Source: Crotophaga sulcirostris
Taxonomy: Eukaryota; Chordata; Aves; Cuculiformes; Crotophagidae
NCBI GenBank assembly: GCA_013397455.1
Contig: VYZB01000214.1
Coordinates: 1,191,238 to 1,255,237, forward strand
Direction of reading: 5' to 3'
DNA: 64,000 nt
Shown here: one piece after another, positions 1 through 11,408 of the stretch
Numbering within the stretch: the first letter of the stretch is position 1
Layout of the letters: every line of letters begins with the position of its first letter
Translations under genes and position numbers: made by a program
Notes under the pieces: model-generated
The model's database searches: none
Seen by the model: only the letters and a program-made list of their open reading frames with translations
Told to the model about the DNA's origin: nothing

Positions 1-115
1 GGAGCCCCCTGATCCAGTGGGAGGTGTCCCTGCCCATGGAGGGAGGTTGGAACTGGGTGAGTTTAAGGTTCCTTCGAGCCCAAACCATTCCATGATTCTA
101 CAATTCTGTTATTGT
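1..115 (+). mobile_element. CR1 LINE 3' end, group A, cut by window edge
   Basis: The segment opens mid-element with GAGCCCCCTGATCCAGTGGG and runs to the tail CCATGATTCTACAATTCTGT. The left part lies outside the window, so its true length is unknown. The tail octamer is decayed (ATTCTACA, then ATTCTGTT). This is only the last part of the element. Confidence 0.9.
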
Positions 116-504
116 AATATGAAAGTGGGTGGGTCAGGCTCCCAGTAGCACTTGTGCACATGTGATGTGTGGGCATCTACTCCTGGATATCCCAGCAGCA
201 CAGCTCTGCCAGCAGCCAGGCTGTGATGGCTGTGACAGGTGTAGGGTACACCAGTACCGTATCATTAAGGCTCAGCTTTTTCCCTCCATTTTGCCATTCC
301 TGAGGTTGTTTTCGGTGTAACTGGTGAAGTTCTACAGAGGCTGGTTAAAGTTCCAACGTGTGTTCTTGGAGAGAGCACTTGTGACGTTTCTAACTGTGAT
401 GATATCTTTTTTGGAAAAAAGACAGATAGTTATTTTGGAAATGATTGGGTTACTTCAGGGATTTTTTATTGCTGAAAGCCAGGGAGATCTTACGTTGGGA
501 CCTT
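116..504. other. Unique sequence, nothing recognised
   Basis: This is ordinary AT-moderate sequence between two CR1 copies. I see no repeat, no splice-flanked open frame and no RNA gene. Confidence 0.5.
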
Positions 505-960
505 TCATAGAGTCACAGAATCATAGAATGGTTTGTGTTGGAAGGCACATCAAAGCCCATCCAGTCTCATCCCTTGCCATGGGCAGGGACACCTCCCACT
601 GGATCAGGGGGCTCCAAGCCCCATCCAACCTGGCCTGGAACACCTCCAGGGATGGGGCAGCCACCACTTCCCTGGGCAACCTGGGACAGGACCTCCCCAC
701 CCTCACAGCAAAACATTTCTTCCTAAGATCTCATCTCAATCTCCCCTCTTTCAGATGAAAACCATTCACTCTTGTCGTAGCCCCACACTCCCTGATCAAG
801 AGCCCCTCCCCAGCTTTCCTGGAGCCCCTGGGAGGCTGCTCTGAGGTGTCCCTGGAGCCTTCTCCTCTCCAGTCTGAACAACCCTATCTCTCCCAGCCTG
901 TGCTGTCTTATGGGACATTCTCCAGCCCTCGCATCATCTTTGTGGCCCTCCTGCAATGCA
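505..960 (-). mobile_element. CR1 LINE, group A, 5'-truncated
   Basis: On the plus strand it starts with the reversed tail TCATAGAGTCACAGAATCAT and continues through the group A 3' region. On the minus strand about 75 codons are still readable as ORF2 C-terminus (GEIGLFRLERRRLQGHLRAA), followed by the ERGEIEMRS region. It fades out in the ORF2 segment near 950-965. The copy is truncated and non-functional. Confidence 0.92.
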
Positions 961-965
961 GAACT

Positions 966-1384
966 GGTAGAATATGAACTGTGATAGGAATGAATATGAT
1001 AATTTTACGAGTCATTCTGTATGGAGTCATTATGAAATGGGCAAGGCATCAATAGTTGCTCCACTGGAAATTCCTCACCCACTGCAGGTAAATTTAAATA
1101 TGTTCCTCACACAGTCTTGTCACCACCTTGGTACCATGTTCCTGTGAACCCATGGTGCTGCAACACCATTCACCCACAAGGCCTTCTTTTCAACATATGT
1201 AAGACCGCCATCTTCTTCAAGTATTCACTTCAACTTGACTTGAATATGTATTGCCAAATATTATCCCTTTTCCCCAGTCTCCATTTGTCTTCTATTCCAC
1301 TATGAGGTGAGAAAACCCTTCCTGAGAGTCCGGTGAATACACACCATGTGGCATTTGTCCTGGGGTGGCAACTTGGGCTTTTGT
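966..1384. other. Unique sequence, nothing recognised
   Basis: This is AT-moderate sequence lying between CR1 copies of opposite orientation. No open frame with splice-like flanks or known repeat is visible. Confidence 0.5.
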
Positions 1385-1962
1385 CAGCCATGGTGTGGCC
1401 AGCAGGGAAGCAATTGTCCCCTGTAATTAGCACTGGTGAGGACACATCTGGTATCCTGGGTTCTGTTTTGGGTCCCTCACTAGAAGAAAGACATTGAACA
1501 GCCGGAGTGTGTCCAGAGACAGAAAACACAACTGTGGAAGGGTCTGGAGAACAGGGGTTCTGGGAGCAGCTGAGGGACCTGGGGCTGTTTAGCCTGGAGA
1601 AGAGGAGGCTGAGGGGAGACCTCATTGCTCTCTGCAGCTCCTGGAAAGGAGGTTGTGGTGAGGTGGATGCTGGTCTCTTCTACCAAGTAATAAGGGATAG
1701 GATGAGAATAAATGGCCTCAAGCTATGCCAGGGGAGGCTTAGATTGGATATTAGGAAAAATGTCTTTACTGACAGAGTGGTGAAGCCCTGGCAGAGGCTT
1801 CCCAGGGCAGTGGTGGAGTCTTCATCCCCGGAGGGGTTAAAAAATGTGTATATATGGCACTTTGGGACATAGCTTAGTGAGCACAGTGATGTTGGGCTGA
1901 TGGTTGGACTGGATGAACTTGGAGGTCTTTTCCAACCTTAACAATTCTATGATTCTATGATT
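1385..1962 (+). mobile_element. CR1 LINE, group B, about 580 bases
   Basis: It begins in the ORF2 segment around TGTCCCCTGTAATTAGCACTGG. It then encodes the C-terminal block [20 protein letters not shown] and a GCGEVDAGLFYQV stretch in one nearly uninterrupted frame (1507-1872). It ends in a double ATTCTATG tail. It shares the variant LCSSWKGGCGEV with the copy at 33166, so the two probably come from the same source lineage. It is 5'-truncated and lacks the RT catalytic core. Confidence 0.92.
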
Positions 1963-3151
1963 GTTTAAATATGAATAAATAAATCCAACTGTTCCCAAAA
2001 AGAACCTGCTCATTCTGTGATGTCACAGTCTGGCCTTGGTGACACTGGTTAATCATCACAGGAATTACTGCGATGCCCCGGGCAGTTACTGGCTAAAGCA
2101 GATGGGAGTTGGTTGCTGACTGGAGGAAGAAAAAGATTCTCTTCAGATAAGAGCATGGGAAAAGAAATAATGGAAATTGCATGACAGGTTAAAGAAGGTA
2201 TTTATGTGTGGAATGCAATACTTCCCTGTCTGTGGCAAAGATGAAGGTAAAGAGCCTCCAAGGAAATACACTCTCAAAAGGCTGATTTACCCATATTTAA
2301 TAGTGAGAGATTGCTTTTTTAATCTGACTACAATTATAAATCCATGTACCTAGAAATAAATGGAGGTACTGTTTCTTTGAGGGCTACACTGGGATGTTTC
2401 CGGATCCCAGAAACCTGCTTTACACACACGGCAGGTCATGTATTCCAACAGGATCCCCCATCTGATCCAGGGCACTTGCTGGAGTGCGTTGTACTTCTGG
2501 GATGTAATTTGCTTTTGTGAAATTGTCATTTTTATTCCTAAATCGCTGTTAGCCACAGGGCTAAAGACAGCTCTCCAGAAAGTGACTTTGGAGATAACAC
2601 ACCATTACCGAGGCCTTGTTTAAATTACAGAGAAGTGTTAGGACTGCATAATAAGATGTTGATTGCCAGACTGAGCAAGCAAGTCGAGATGAAGAAGATG
2701 TTGGGAATTGCTTTGCCATCTTTGCCTGGACTATTCTAAACACATTCCTTGATTCTCTGTTTATCCACTATCTTTCCCCTGCAAACTTCCTGGAGATAAG
2801 TTTCAGCTCTTCTTGGACAAATATTGTTCAGAATAAATGGGGAGGCAGAGGAAAAAGTGTTTGTTTTATACCTTTATGGGGTATGTGTTATACCTTTGTG
2901 GGGTGATAAAAACACCTCTGGGTAGGCTGCAGCCCCTGGACCATTGTTCCTTTGTGTTTTGGGCAGAAGCAGTTGGCCTGTATTGATTTCTTGTGGAATG
3001 AAATTTGAACAAATGTGTAGCAACAATGGAAGAAGTTTCCCACTCTCGCTTGTGAACTTTCTGAAGCCCTGAGGATTTTTTCACCTTTCTTCCCAAGTCC
3101 CTGCTTGGGAATTCAGTGAGGTTCAAGGGAAAATTTAGTGCAACAATTGTC
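1963..3151. other. Unique sequence with one short tandem duplication
   Basis: I find no gene or dispersed repeat. The only structure I see is the short duplication at 2866-2904, listed separately. Confidence 0.5.
2866..2904. repeat. Short tandem duplication, two 17-base units
   Basis: The units TTATACCTTTATGGGGT and TTATACCTTTGTGGGGT are separated by five bases and differ at one position. This is most likely local slippage. Confidence 0.6.
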
Positions 3152-3670
3152 ATTGAATCATAGAATGGTTGGAAGGGACCTCAAAGCCCATCCAGTCCCA
3201 CCCCCTGCCATGGGCAGGGACACCTCTCACTGGATCAGAGGGCTCCAAGCCCCATCCAACCTGGCCTGGAACACCTCCAGGGATGGGGCAGCCACCACTG
3301 CTCTGGGTGACCTGGGCCAGGGCCTCCCCACCCTCTCATGAAAACTTTTCTTTCTAAGATCTCATCTCAATCTCCCCCTTTCTGCTGAAAACTATTCCAC
3401 TTCATCCTATCCCTGTAGTCCCTGATCAAGAGCCCCTCCCCAGCTTTTCTAGAGCCCCTTTCAGCACTGGAGGTTGCTCTAAGGTCTCCCCACAGCCTTC
3501 TCTTCTCAAGGCTGAACAACCCCAACTCTCTCAGCCTGTCCTCGTATGGGAGAAGCACCAACCCTTGGATCATCTTTGTGGCCTCCTCTGGAATCGCTCC
3601 AACAGCTCCTTGTCCTTCATGTGCTAAGGAGTCCAGAAATGAACACAGGACTGAAGGTGAGGTATCACTT
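3152..3670 (-). mobile_element. CR1 LINE, group A, about 520 bases
   Basis: It begins with the reversed tail ATTGAATCATAGAATGG and lacks the usual TTTGGGTT before GGAAGGGACC, a small deletion in the tail. On the minus strand the ORF2 end is readable ([20 protein letters not shown], then AERGSRKAGEGLLIRDYRDR). The copy extends upstream into the block around GTCCTGTGTTCATTTCTGGA before similarity is lost near 3670. Confidence 0.92.
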
Positions 3671-4850
3671 AACTGGCTTGTCCTCTCAGATACAGACTGT
3701 GGTTTCTGGGTCCTGCGAGCCTCCCTAAAATGTCTTAAATAATGGCAATTAAATATCCATACAACTTTGGACACAAGGCAGAGCTGGACAACATTTCTAA
3801 CTTCTTTTTCCCCTTAAAAATCGTTATAATTTTAAAATTCACTTGTTATTTTAAATTCTTATTATTTTAAAATTCAAATGTTTTGTTGGGGTAGGTGAGC
3901 TCCTTGGCAAGTTGGTCACATTCCTGCCTTTGTCTTGGGGTTTTTTGCCCTGGTACGAGCCCATACAAGCATTACAATACCCTGCATGCTGAGGGAGCCG
4001 CGAACAACACAACCTGGGAGCAAAGCTGGATGCCACGCTGTACATTAGAGGTGCCAGCACCTGTGGGAAGAAAATCTGCAGCTTTCTTTGCTATTTTCCA
4101 TCTCCTAACAAGAAAAAGCCTTGTAAGGAGAAATTTATAGGGATCAGTCCCTCCTGGCATCCACTGAATACTTGGGTTTAAGTGGCAGATCTCATCCAAA
4201 TCTCAGTAAAATGCATCTAATCCACGTACTTGGTGGTGTAGCTCTCAGCTCCTTAGTTGCCCTCCAGCACTGCTGCTGAACCCCATGCTCTGATGCATCA
4301 ATCCCATAATATTCTGCTTCTCTGTGACCTCCCTGCATTCTAATGCTGTTTGTAGGGTTATCCAGGTGCACACAGTGTAAGTACAAGCTCCAAACATGCT
4401 CTCCCTCCTGTGCTTTATGGCTTTCACTGTTCTGGCAGGGAACAAAAGGATCTGACCTTCCTGAGGCGAGCAGGGAAGTTACTAAATAACCAAGTTCTCC
4501 CTTCCCCAGAAGGCTGTAAATTGTGCTGAAATAGTGGTTTCATGATATGCCAGATGAGAAGCTGTTGTAGGCTGAGGGGTGGTTTTTAATTGCACACAAA
4601 CCAGAGGAAACGCTTTACCCTGGAACACTCCCACCTCCCCGCTCCGGCAGAGCACCCACTATTGCTGCCTGCTCTGTCCAGCCCTGCTCCTGCTGGAAAC
4701 ACTGGCAGTGTCCATGGTTTAGGGAGGGTTCTTTCACCCCAAGAAAGGACACTTCTCCTTCCCTTTCCCCCCAAGGCAAGGAGATATCATGCAGCTTTCA
4801 AATCGCTGTTAGCCTCTTCTTCGAAAGCTCAGGGACAGCTCAAAGCCACA
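3671..4850. other. Unique sequence, nothing recognised
   Basis: An AT-rich start (3800-3880) is followed by mixed sequence. Several short open frames occur, but none has splice-like flanks or a recognisable motif. Confidence 0.5.
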
Positions 4851-5015
4851 GTATCACAGCATTACAAGGTTGGAAAGGACCTTTGAGATCATCAATAAGG
4901 TCTCCCCTGAGCCTCCTCTTCTCCAGGCTAAACAGCCCCAGCTCCCTCAGTCGCTCCTCACAGGGCTTGTGCTCCAAACCCTTCACCATCTTCGTTGCTC
5001 TCCTCTGGACACACA
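4851..5015 (-). mobile_element. CR1 LINE, group B, internally deleted
   Basis: On the plus strand the reversed tail (ATCACAGCATTACAAGGTTG, GACCTTTGAGATCATC) is followed directly by AATAAGGTCTCCCCTGAGCC, which belongs to the ORF2 segment several hundred bases further upstream in other group B copies. The intervening C-terminal coding block is missing. The ORF2 piece still reads [20 protein letters not shown] on the minus strand. The copy is therefore a 5'-truncated CR1 with an internal deletion. Confidence 0.85.
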
Positions 5016-5130
5016 GCAAGTCGTTGGACGTGCTGAAGATTCCGCCATGTGGTATGGACCCAGGTGCTGGGGTGAAGGTGGGCAGTGTTGGAAAACCCAC
5101 AGCCTCATGTGGGCTTGAGTTGGTTGTTTT

Positions 5131-5325
5131 TCATAGAATCATAGAATGTCCTGAGTTGGAAGGAACCCATGAGGATCATTGAGCCCAAATCCTGTCCCAT
5201 AGGACAACCCCAACATTCACACCATGTGTCTGCAGGTGTTGTCCAAATGCTTCTGGAGTATTGCCAGGCTTGGCACCATGACTGCTTCCCTGGGGAGCTG
5301 TTCCAGTGCTCCACCACCCTCAGGT
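5131..5325 (-). mobile_element. CR1 LINE 3' end, group C
   Basis: The reversed tail TCATAGAATCATAGAATGTC is followed by CTGAGTTGGAAGGAACCC, ACAACCCCAACATTCACACC and GGCACCATGACTGCTTCCCT. This is a different CR1 subfamily from groups A and B. A shorter copy of the same group lies at 60480. It is 5'-truncated within the untranslated or terminal ORF2 region. Confidence 0.88.
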
Positions 5326-6167
5326 CCTATAAGATAGAGAGAACAAGCAAAGCAAACAGCCCTGCTCCTTTGAGAAGAACTCCATATACAGTAGCAAAAC
5401 AAGGCCACAAACAATGACTTGGTTTTGTGCTGCCTGTCCTTCAGCTGCAGCTCACAGCCATGTCCTTGCCTTTCTGAAGAAGGCAGGACAAAAAGCACCA
5501 CAACAGACTTCTCTTTTTTTTTTGTGCGTGTAACTTATTTAACACCATAAGAAGGTCCCCTTCATTAGGATATAGTCCTTCCAAAAGGGCTCTTACACAT
5601 TCCCCTCCTCTTGCCTATTTTTTCCATGCTTTGACATCATTATGTGAGGGATGTAACTGAGCTCCTAACTGGGGAAGAAATGGTTCTGAGCCAAAATGTA
5701 TGGTGGAAAAAACACAAAGTATTTTCCACGACCTCATCTAAATGCAATCAACTCAACTTTCTGTAGCTCCACTTTTATAGGAGAGATTTCTGAAGTCCTA
5801 CCCCGAGGTCACCAACTTGTGAGAAAGTGATATGTGGTCCATCAGACTTGTGATTTCTCCCTCCCCATCCAATAAGTTTCAGTGCTACTTTTCACACCAT
5901 TGGGGAATGACCCTAATTAGACTTAGTAAAGTTGGCTCTATATTAATTATGTGGCCGTGATACAAACATCTGTGCATATGTACAAACATTATTAACATTG
6001 AGATTTCCATGCTGAAGTCAATGAGGCTGAATCCATGCTGGGGCTTCTGCAAAAAAGTCTGTATCCATGCGTTTTGGGCTAAGAGGACTTTCTGAGCACT
6101 GATGCAGTGTTTAGAGAGATTGTCTGGAGGTGGAAGCAAGAGCTTCGTATAAAGTAAGATCAGAACC
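5326..6167. other. Unique sequence with a short poly-T run
   Basis: A run of about 11 T residues lies near 5513-5523. Otherwise no repeat, gene or RNA is recognised. Confidence 0.5.
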
Positions 6168-6530
6168 AATCGCTGTTTAGCCTGGAAAAAAAGAGGCTGA
6201 GAGCAGACCTTATTCTTGTGTACAACTACCTGAAAGGAGGTTGTAGCAAGGTGGGTGTTCATCTCTTCTCCCAAGGAACAAGCGACAGGATGAGAGGAAA
6301 TGGCCTCAGGTTGCATCGGGGTGGTTTAGACTGGATATTATGAAAAAAATGTCTTCACTGAACGGGTTCTCAGGCGCTGACAGAGGCTGCCCGGGAGGTG
6401 GTTGAGTCCTCATCCCTGAAGGTATTTAAGAGACAGGCAGACGAGGTGCTCAGGGATACGATCTAGTAGTGGACAGGAAGCATTGGACTCGGTGATCTCT
6501 TTTCCAACTAAACAATTCTATGATTCTAAG
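6168..6530 (+). mobile_element. CR1 LINE, group B, about 360 bases
   Basis: It starts near CGCTGTTTAGCCTGG and carries the [18 protein letters not shown] ORF2 end, then GGTATTTAAGAGACAGGC and a tail CAATTCTATGATTCTAAG. The last octamer is mutated. Frameshifts and an A-run expansion (GAAAAAAATG) show that it is decayed. Confidence 0.9.
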
Positions 6531-9156
6531 AAAGCACAATGTCAAGATGTTTTGATTTTTTCTTTTCAAGGAAAAGATGAGTTCAACTTATTTTTATGCC
6601 ATGTTATTGTGGCCTAGCACTCCAGTGGTGTCTTCTGAGCTCCTTACCAAGTGCCACCACTGCCGCACCAGTTGTAGTTTCCTAATGCATTTCTTCTGCA
6701 GAACAACTTGGTGATTTCTTACCCAGACTTATTTTGCAGCACAAGCAGGAGCAGCATTTCTCACAGGGGGTTGTGGAGAGCAGCTGAGTTGTGTAATGGC
6801 TGCTTCATGTCTCTCATAGCTTTGCCACCCAGAAATGCAGTTCCTGCACATTCTGGTACCATGGAAGTATGCAGCAACTGCAAGAGATGACAAGGGGCTT
6901 GAAACTGGGCCTTGCATCCCCTGGGGCTGGTGCTCTGTCTTGGTTTGAGCTCAGATGTACCCTGGGGACTGACAGTGGCCCTTCTGTCAATCTGCTCTTG
7001 GTCATTTCACACTTCAGTAAGACAGAGCACTTTTCTTCATGAAACCTTTGAGCCTTCTGCCTGTCAGGTCGCTGATGTTGGGCTGTGATTTCCAGGATAG
7101 GCCTCCTGGTGTATTCCTTTGTTCTTTGACTAATTGGAACCTCAGGAAGGAGGTGTGCACCAGGGACAAAAGTGTGCTGCAGGTTTGATTCACTGTAGCG
7201 TGTCCTATTGAGAACTTCCCAAGTTTCACTGCTGGCGTGACTCTCTGTGTGTTTTCTCCTCCAAGCTATGGTTCATTAGCTTATAAATTAAACTCATTGC
7301 TTCTTCAGATAGAGGCTGTATGAGAGCATCCCATTGAGTTTCTGAACAGTTCTTCGTTTGGGCGATTCTGAGCTATTCACAAGCCTGGTTCTGAATGTGT
7401 TGGAATAGATGGAAGGAGTTCAATTCCTTTTGGGGGGAAGTTTGCTTTAGGTGATTCATGAAGAAGAAGTGACACCACCTGAAGAGGTTCCTTGAAAGTG
7501 CTGCTTCCTTTCCACTGAATTCACAAGAGCTGAAGGGGTGGGCAGCTACCACAGGTCAAGGAAAGTCCTCAGCCCTTTTGTGGACCCAGTAGGCAGCCGA
7601 ATCTGAACAGTGGCTGTTATCACAAATGCAAGGCTACCATTTGCTGTGGAGATCTCTAATGAGCCAGGAACGCTGGAATTTTTCCAACACGTCGCCCCTG
7701 TTGGCTGCCCTCCCATTTGGTCATGCTAAACGAGTAGGTAAATAGGCCTTTCATGAAACCTAACACCCGCCCTACCTAATCCCCCCTACCTTCAGACTGT
7801 GGGGCTAATCAGTTGTTTTGACATAACTGGGATCCAAATTCTATAAGGAACATGGCCAAGAAAAGTTCAAATCCAAGACCAGGATTAATGAGAACTTCAA
7901 AGAAATTTACCACCAAATGTTACTAATTTAGTACACCCTGTGTTTGAAACCAATGACCTAATTGGAAACTATAATCTTTAAAAGCCTTTTTATACCAGCT
8001 CTTTACTATTCAGGAGGTGGCTCCTGAGATCACAGTAGGTTTATGTCACTTAGTAGGATGGAATAGTGGATTTCCACCCCCACATTCCTAAAACTGGGAT
8101 AAAATATCCTACTGTTGACTACATGAGGTGATTGTGCTCTCAGTGCACAATAAAGGACAGATTCATAATCAGACAAACAATTTCCTTCTGCTCTCCAATA
8201 AGCAAATATAATATTACAAATCCTTCATAGCTGGTTAGAGAAATGAAAGGTCTGATTAACTTTGCTGTCATGTTGCCAAAAAATCACCATGTTAAAAAAA
8301 ATGTACTTAGCGGGCCTAAAAACATACATTTTTGCACAGGGCTGCAGTTGGTGCACCTGCCTTCCTAGAGTTTCACCAAGGTTTTAACAAGTATGGGTGC
8401 AGAATTCAATCCTTCACTTGGATATGGATTTGGGAAGAAAACCTGAGCAAAGACACTGTTGTGGAGATCAGACATGCTGTGGTTGCCTCAGGCACACCTG
8501 CTTGTCTTACCTTCTCCCTAGCATTGCCACAGGGCTCCATGCTTTCCTGGAAGGGTCCTGCTGTCACCTGCAATGAGGCCACTTGTCCTGCATCTGACCA
8601 CACCGATCCTCGCCCAGAGAACTAGGATGGAGGCACTGCTGTCAGAGAGCCTGCAGGCTTTCCCAGCAGATGATCTCAGATAGAGTAAGGGCAAGGTGGG
8701 ACTTGTGTCACCTGCTATTGTGGGTGGAAATCATCAGTACATGTAGGCTAAATCACAACTTTCTGTATATAAGGCAGGAGGAAAATTCTTCTGTTTTGGA
8801 CACTGACTTTAGCGTGAGCTGTACCATCTTCTGGCAGTGACTGTTAATCTGCTCTGACTGCAGGGACACTGTGGTGACAGCTCAGACTTGCATCTTCATC
8901 TCCTGAGCACCAGTGAGGATACTCAAGAAGACCCCCATCCTCAGCAATGTGCCCGAATCCCACAGTCAGGAAATGAAGGAGCAGCAAAGCCATCCCCACT
9001 TTGCTGAAGACAAGGAGCCCTATGGGTTAGACCACCCTTCCCATGACTGATGCTGAGTCCCTCACCCTTCTCAATAGCCTGTCATTCTGCAGCTCAGTCG
9101 AACTGCTGTGAATGTAATCCCACAGGGAGAAGAGGCTTCCCCAAGACTCTGTGATC
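6531..9156. other. Long unique stretch, nothing recognised
   Basis: About 2.6 kb carries no CR1 and no recognisable gene. Open frames are short. TATA-like strings occur (for example TGTATATAAGG near 8764) but have no supporting context. Confidence 0.5.
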
Positions 9157-9850
9157 ACAGAATCATTGAATGGTTTGGGTTGGAATGGACCTCAAAGCCC
9201 ACCTGGCTCCAAACCCCCTGCCATGGGCAGGGAGACCTCCCACTGGATCAGGGGGCTCCAAGCCCCATCCAACCTGGCCTTCAACACCTCCACGGATGGG
9301 GCAGCCACCACTGCTCTGGCCAACCTGGGCCAGGGCCTCCCCACCCTCACAGCAAAACATTTCTCCCTAAGATCTCATCTCAGTCTTCCCTCTTTCAGCT
9401 TAAGATTGTTCCCCCTCCTCCTATCCCTGCACTCCCTATAAAAGGTCCCCTCCCCAGTTCTGAATAAGAGACCCTGTTTGAGAGGAACACACTGGCTACA
9501 ATTATTTTCTGCATTTTAATCAAATTAACTTATTTCAAATGGATTTTGTGTGTGTTTCCATGTACTACCCAGAAAGGTCCACATTTTGTGGTGGGAAGCA
9601 TTGATCATTTTTAGTTCCACTTTTCAAATTCCCAGTGATCCACTCGCATCCCAGCCTAGCCTTCACCTTAAAGATAAATAGATAAAGATAAACAGAATTC
9701 TAGATGAAATCAGGAATGAGGACATGTAGGCACTCTTGTACTGTGCCTGACACCACAGATGCCCTCAAAACCATTTTTTGTCCTGGGTGGAAAAAAAACC
9801 CAGCAAATTAGTCCCATCTGTCACATAACTTTTCAGACAACACCATGAAT
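9157..9850 (-). mobile_element. Chimeric CR1-tailed element, copy 1
   Basis: Read on the minus strand, the element starts at TTCATGGTGTTGTCTG (9850), runs through about 390 bases unrelated to CR1, and switches near 9458 into a group A CR1 3' end (CTGGGGAGGGG). It finishes at the tail AATGATTCTGTGA. The same body joined to CR1 at the same point occurs at 45606-46297 on the plus strand. By eye the two bodies differ at roughly 14 sites plus a 6-base indel. The two CR1 parts differ more, and share unusual variants (GGACCTTTTATAGGGAG, GTTGAAGG). No RNA polymerase III boxes were found in the body. I infer a retrotransposed unit mobilised through its CR1 tail. A small inverted segmental duplication is the alternative. 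Confidence 0.8.
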
Positions 9851-10315
9851 CTCAGTCTCCCCTCTTGCAGCTGAAAACCATTCCCCCTTGTCCTGTCCCT
9901 GCGCTCCCTGCTCAAGAGCCCCTCCCCAGCCTTCCTGGAGCCCCTTTCAGCACTGGAGGCTGCTCTCTGGTCTCCCCAGAGCCTTCTCTTCTCCAGGCTG
10001 AACAACCCCAACTCTCTCAGCCTGTCCTTGTACAGGAGGTGCTCCAGCCCTCAGATCATCTCCGTGGCCTCCTCTGTACCTACTTCAGCAGCTCCAGGTC
10101 CTTCCTGTGCTGAGGACTCCAGAGCTGAATTCAGGGCTCCAGGTGGGGTCTCCCCAGAGCAGAGGGGCAGAACCCCCTTCCTCCCCTGCTGGTCTCACTG
10201 CTTTGGATGCAGCCCAGGTTGATTTCTGGGCTGTGAGCTCACGTTGTCGGCTCATGTGGAGCTCCTTACCCACCAGCACCCCAAGTCCTTCTCCTTAGAG
10301 CTGCTCTCAATCAGC
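9851..10315 (-). mobile_element. CR1 LINE fragment, group A, lacking its 3' end
   Basis: The piece starts abruptly at CTCAGTCTCCCCTCTTGCAG, mid-element, and extends upstream through [20 protein letters not shown] to a more 5' ORF2 block (LVGKELHMSRQRELTAQK). It is among the more 5'-extended group A copies here. Its 3' half and tail are absent. In its place lies the 5' end of the chimeric element at 9157-9850, in the same orientation. The arrangement suggests a single template-switched insertion, not two independent events. Confidence 0.9.
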
Positions 10316-11408
10316 TGCATGGATACCTCCAAAATCAGGCACCAGATTCAACCACAGCTGCTGCAAGGATCTTCACATGATGCCTTCCCATAGGCTTGCA
10401 CGTGTGTTCATATGTGCACACCGTGTGTCCATCATACACTACCTGATGTCTCTGTGGGTTTGTGTGCATGGGGAAATGCTGACAGTTGCATGGTGAGGCT
10501 ACACCAGACAGCAGAGATCGAGGGGTTTACAGTTAGACATACTTCCGTTCAAAAGCTATGAGAAGTTTTTGAAATGAGATGGGTTTGTTTAAAGTAATTA
10601 GGATTTATTTCTTGCCATTGAGGTCTAAGAAGCAGCATTGAAGCAAAGTCTTCTCAAAAAATTTTACCTGATGGTTTTGGGCAAAATGATAGCTCTGGAA
10701 GGACCTGTGGAGAAAGTCCATACACCTGAATAACCATTAAGTTAATTATTTGGGATGTACTATAGTCCATTTCAGACACTGTAAAGGATCTGGGATACCT
10801 CGTTTGCAAACATTGTCACCCCCCATGCAGTTTCTATCTCAGGGCTACGGTGGCAAACAGACCATGAAAAAAGAAATGTAGTTTCTCATCATAATGTAGT
10901 TTTTCAACAAGAAGTTTTGTTTTTTGCTCTCTGCACAGGGGAGCGAGGAGCTTCCTGGAGCTGGGTGACCCAACATTTAGTCCTGCCATTCCTGAGGATT
11001 TTAGAGTAATTTGGAAATGAAAATGAATTTCTAATGGAAATTACATGATGTCTCTGGCTAATAGCTGGTATTTTCCCTTCCTAAATCAAAGCAGGAGTCC
11101 TCCTTTCTGCCTGAGTTAAATGCAGAGAGCAGCTATCAGTAAAAAAAATAAATAAGGGAATAGCAAAAAAGAAAAGAGGACTTGAGCAGGCTGGAGCAAT
11201 TTGGGTACATTCAGCCTTTAAGAAGGATTCTTTGTTTTCACATAAGTGCAATATTGCCAGTAACTGCTTGGAGAATATCAAGGAAGGTTTTTCTTGGGTC
11301 ATTTTCAGAAAATAGTTTTTAAAAAAAAGAAAAAGAAAGAAAAAAAACTCAAACCCAATAGAGTCTTTGCTGGCATATTCCTGCCTGGGTATGGGTTATC
11401 CAGCATGG
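10316..11408. other. Unique sequence up to the assembly gap
   Basis: No repeat or gene is recognised. The last 90 bases before the gap contain a purine-rich A/G tract at 11322-11347. Confidence 0.5.
11322..11347. repeat. A-rich low-complexity tract
   Basis: A homopolymer-like tract of A with scattered G lies about 60 bases before the assembly gap. It is not attached to any CR1 tail. Confidence 0.8.

Noticed and set aside
8760..8780. TATA-like TGTATATAAGG; similar strings at about 54999 and 59715
   Set aside because: No start codon, exon or CpG-rich promoter context follows any of them.
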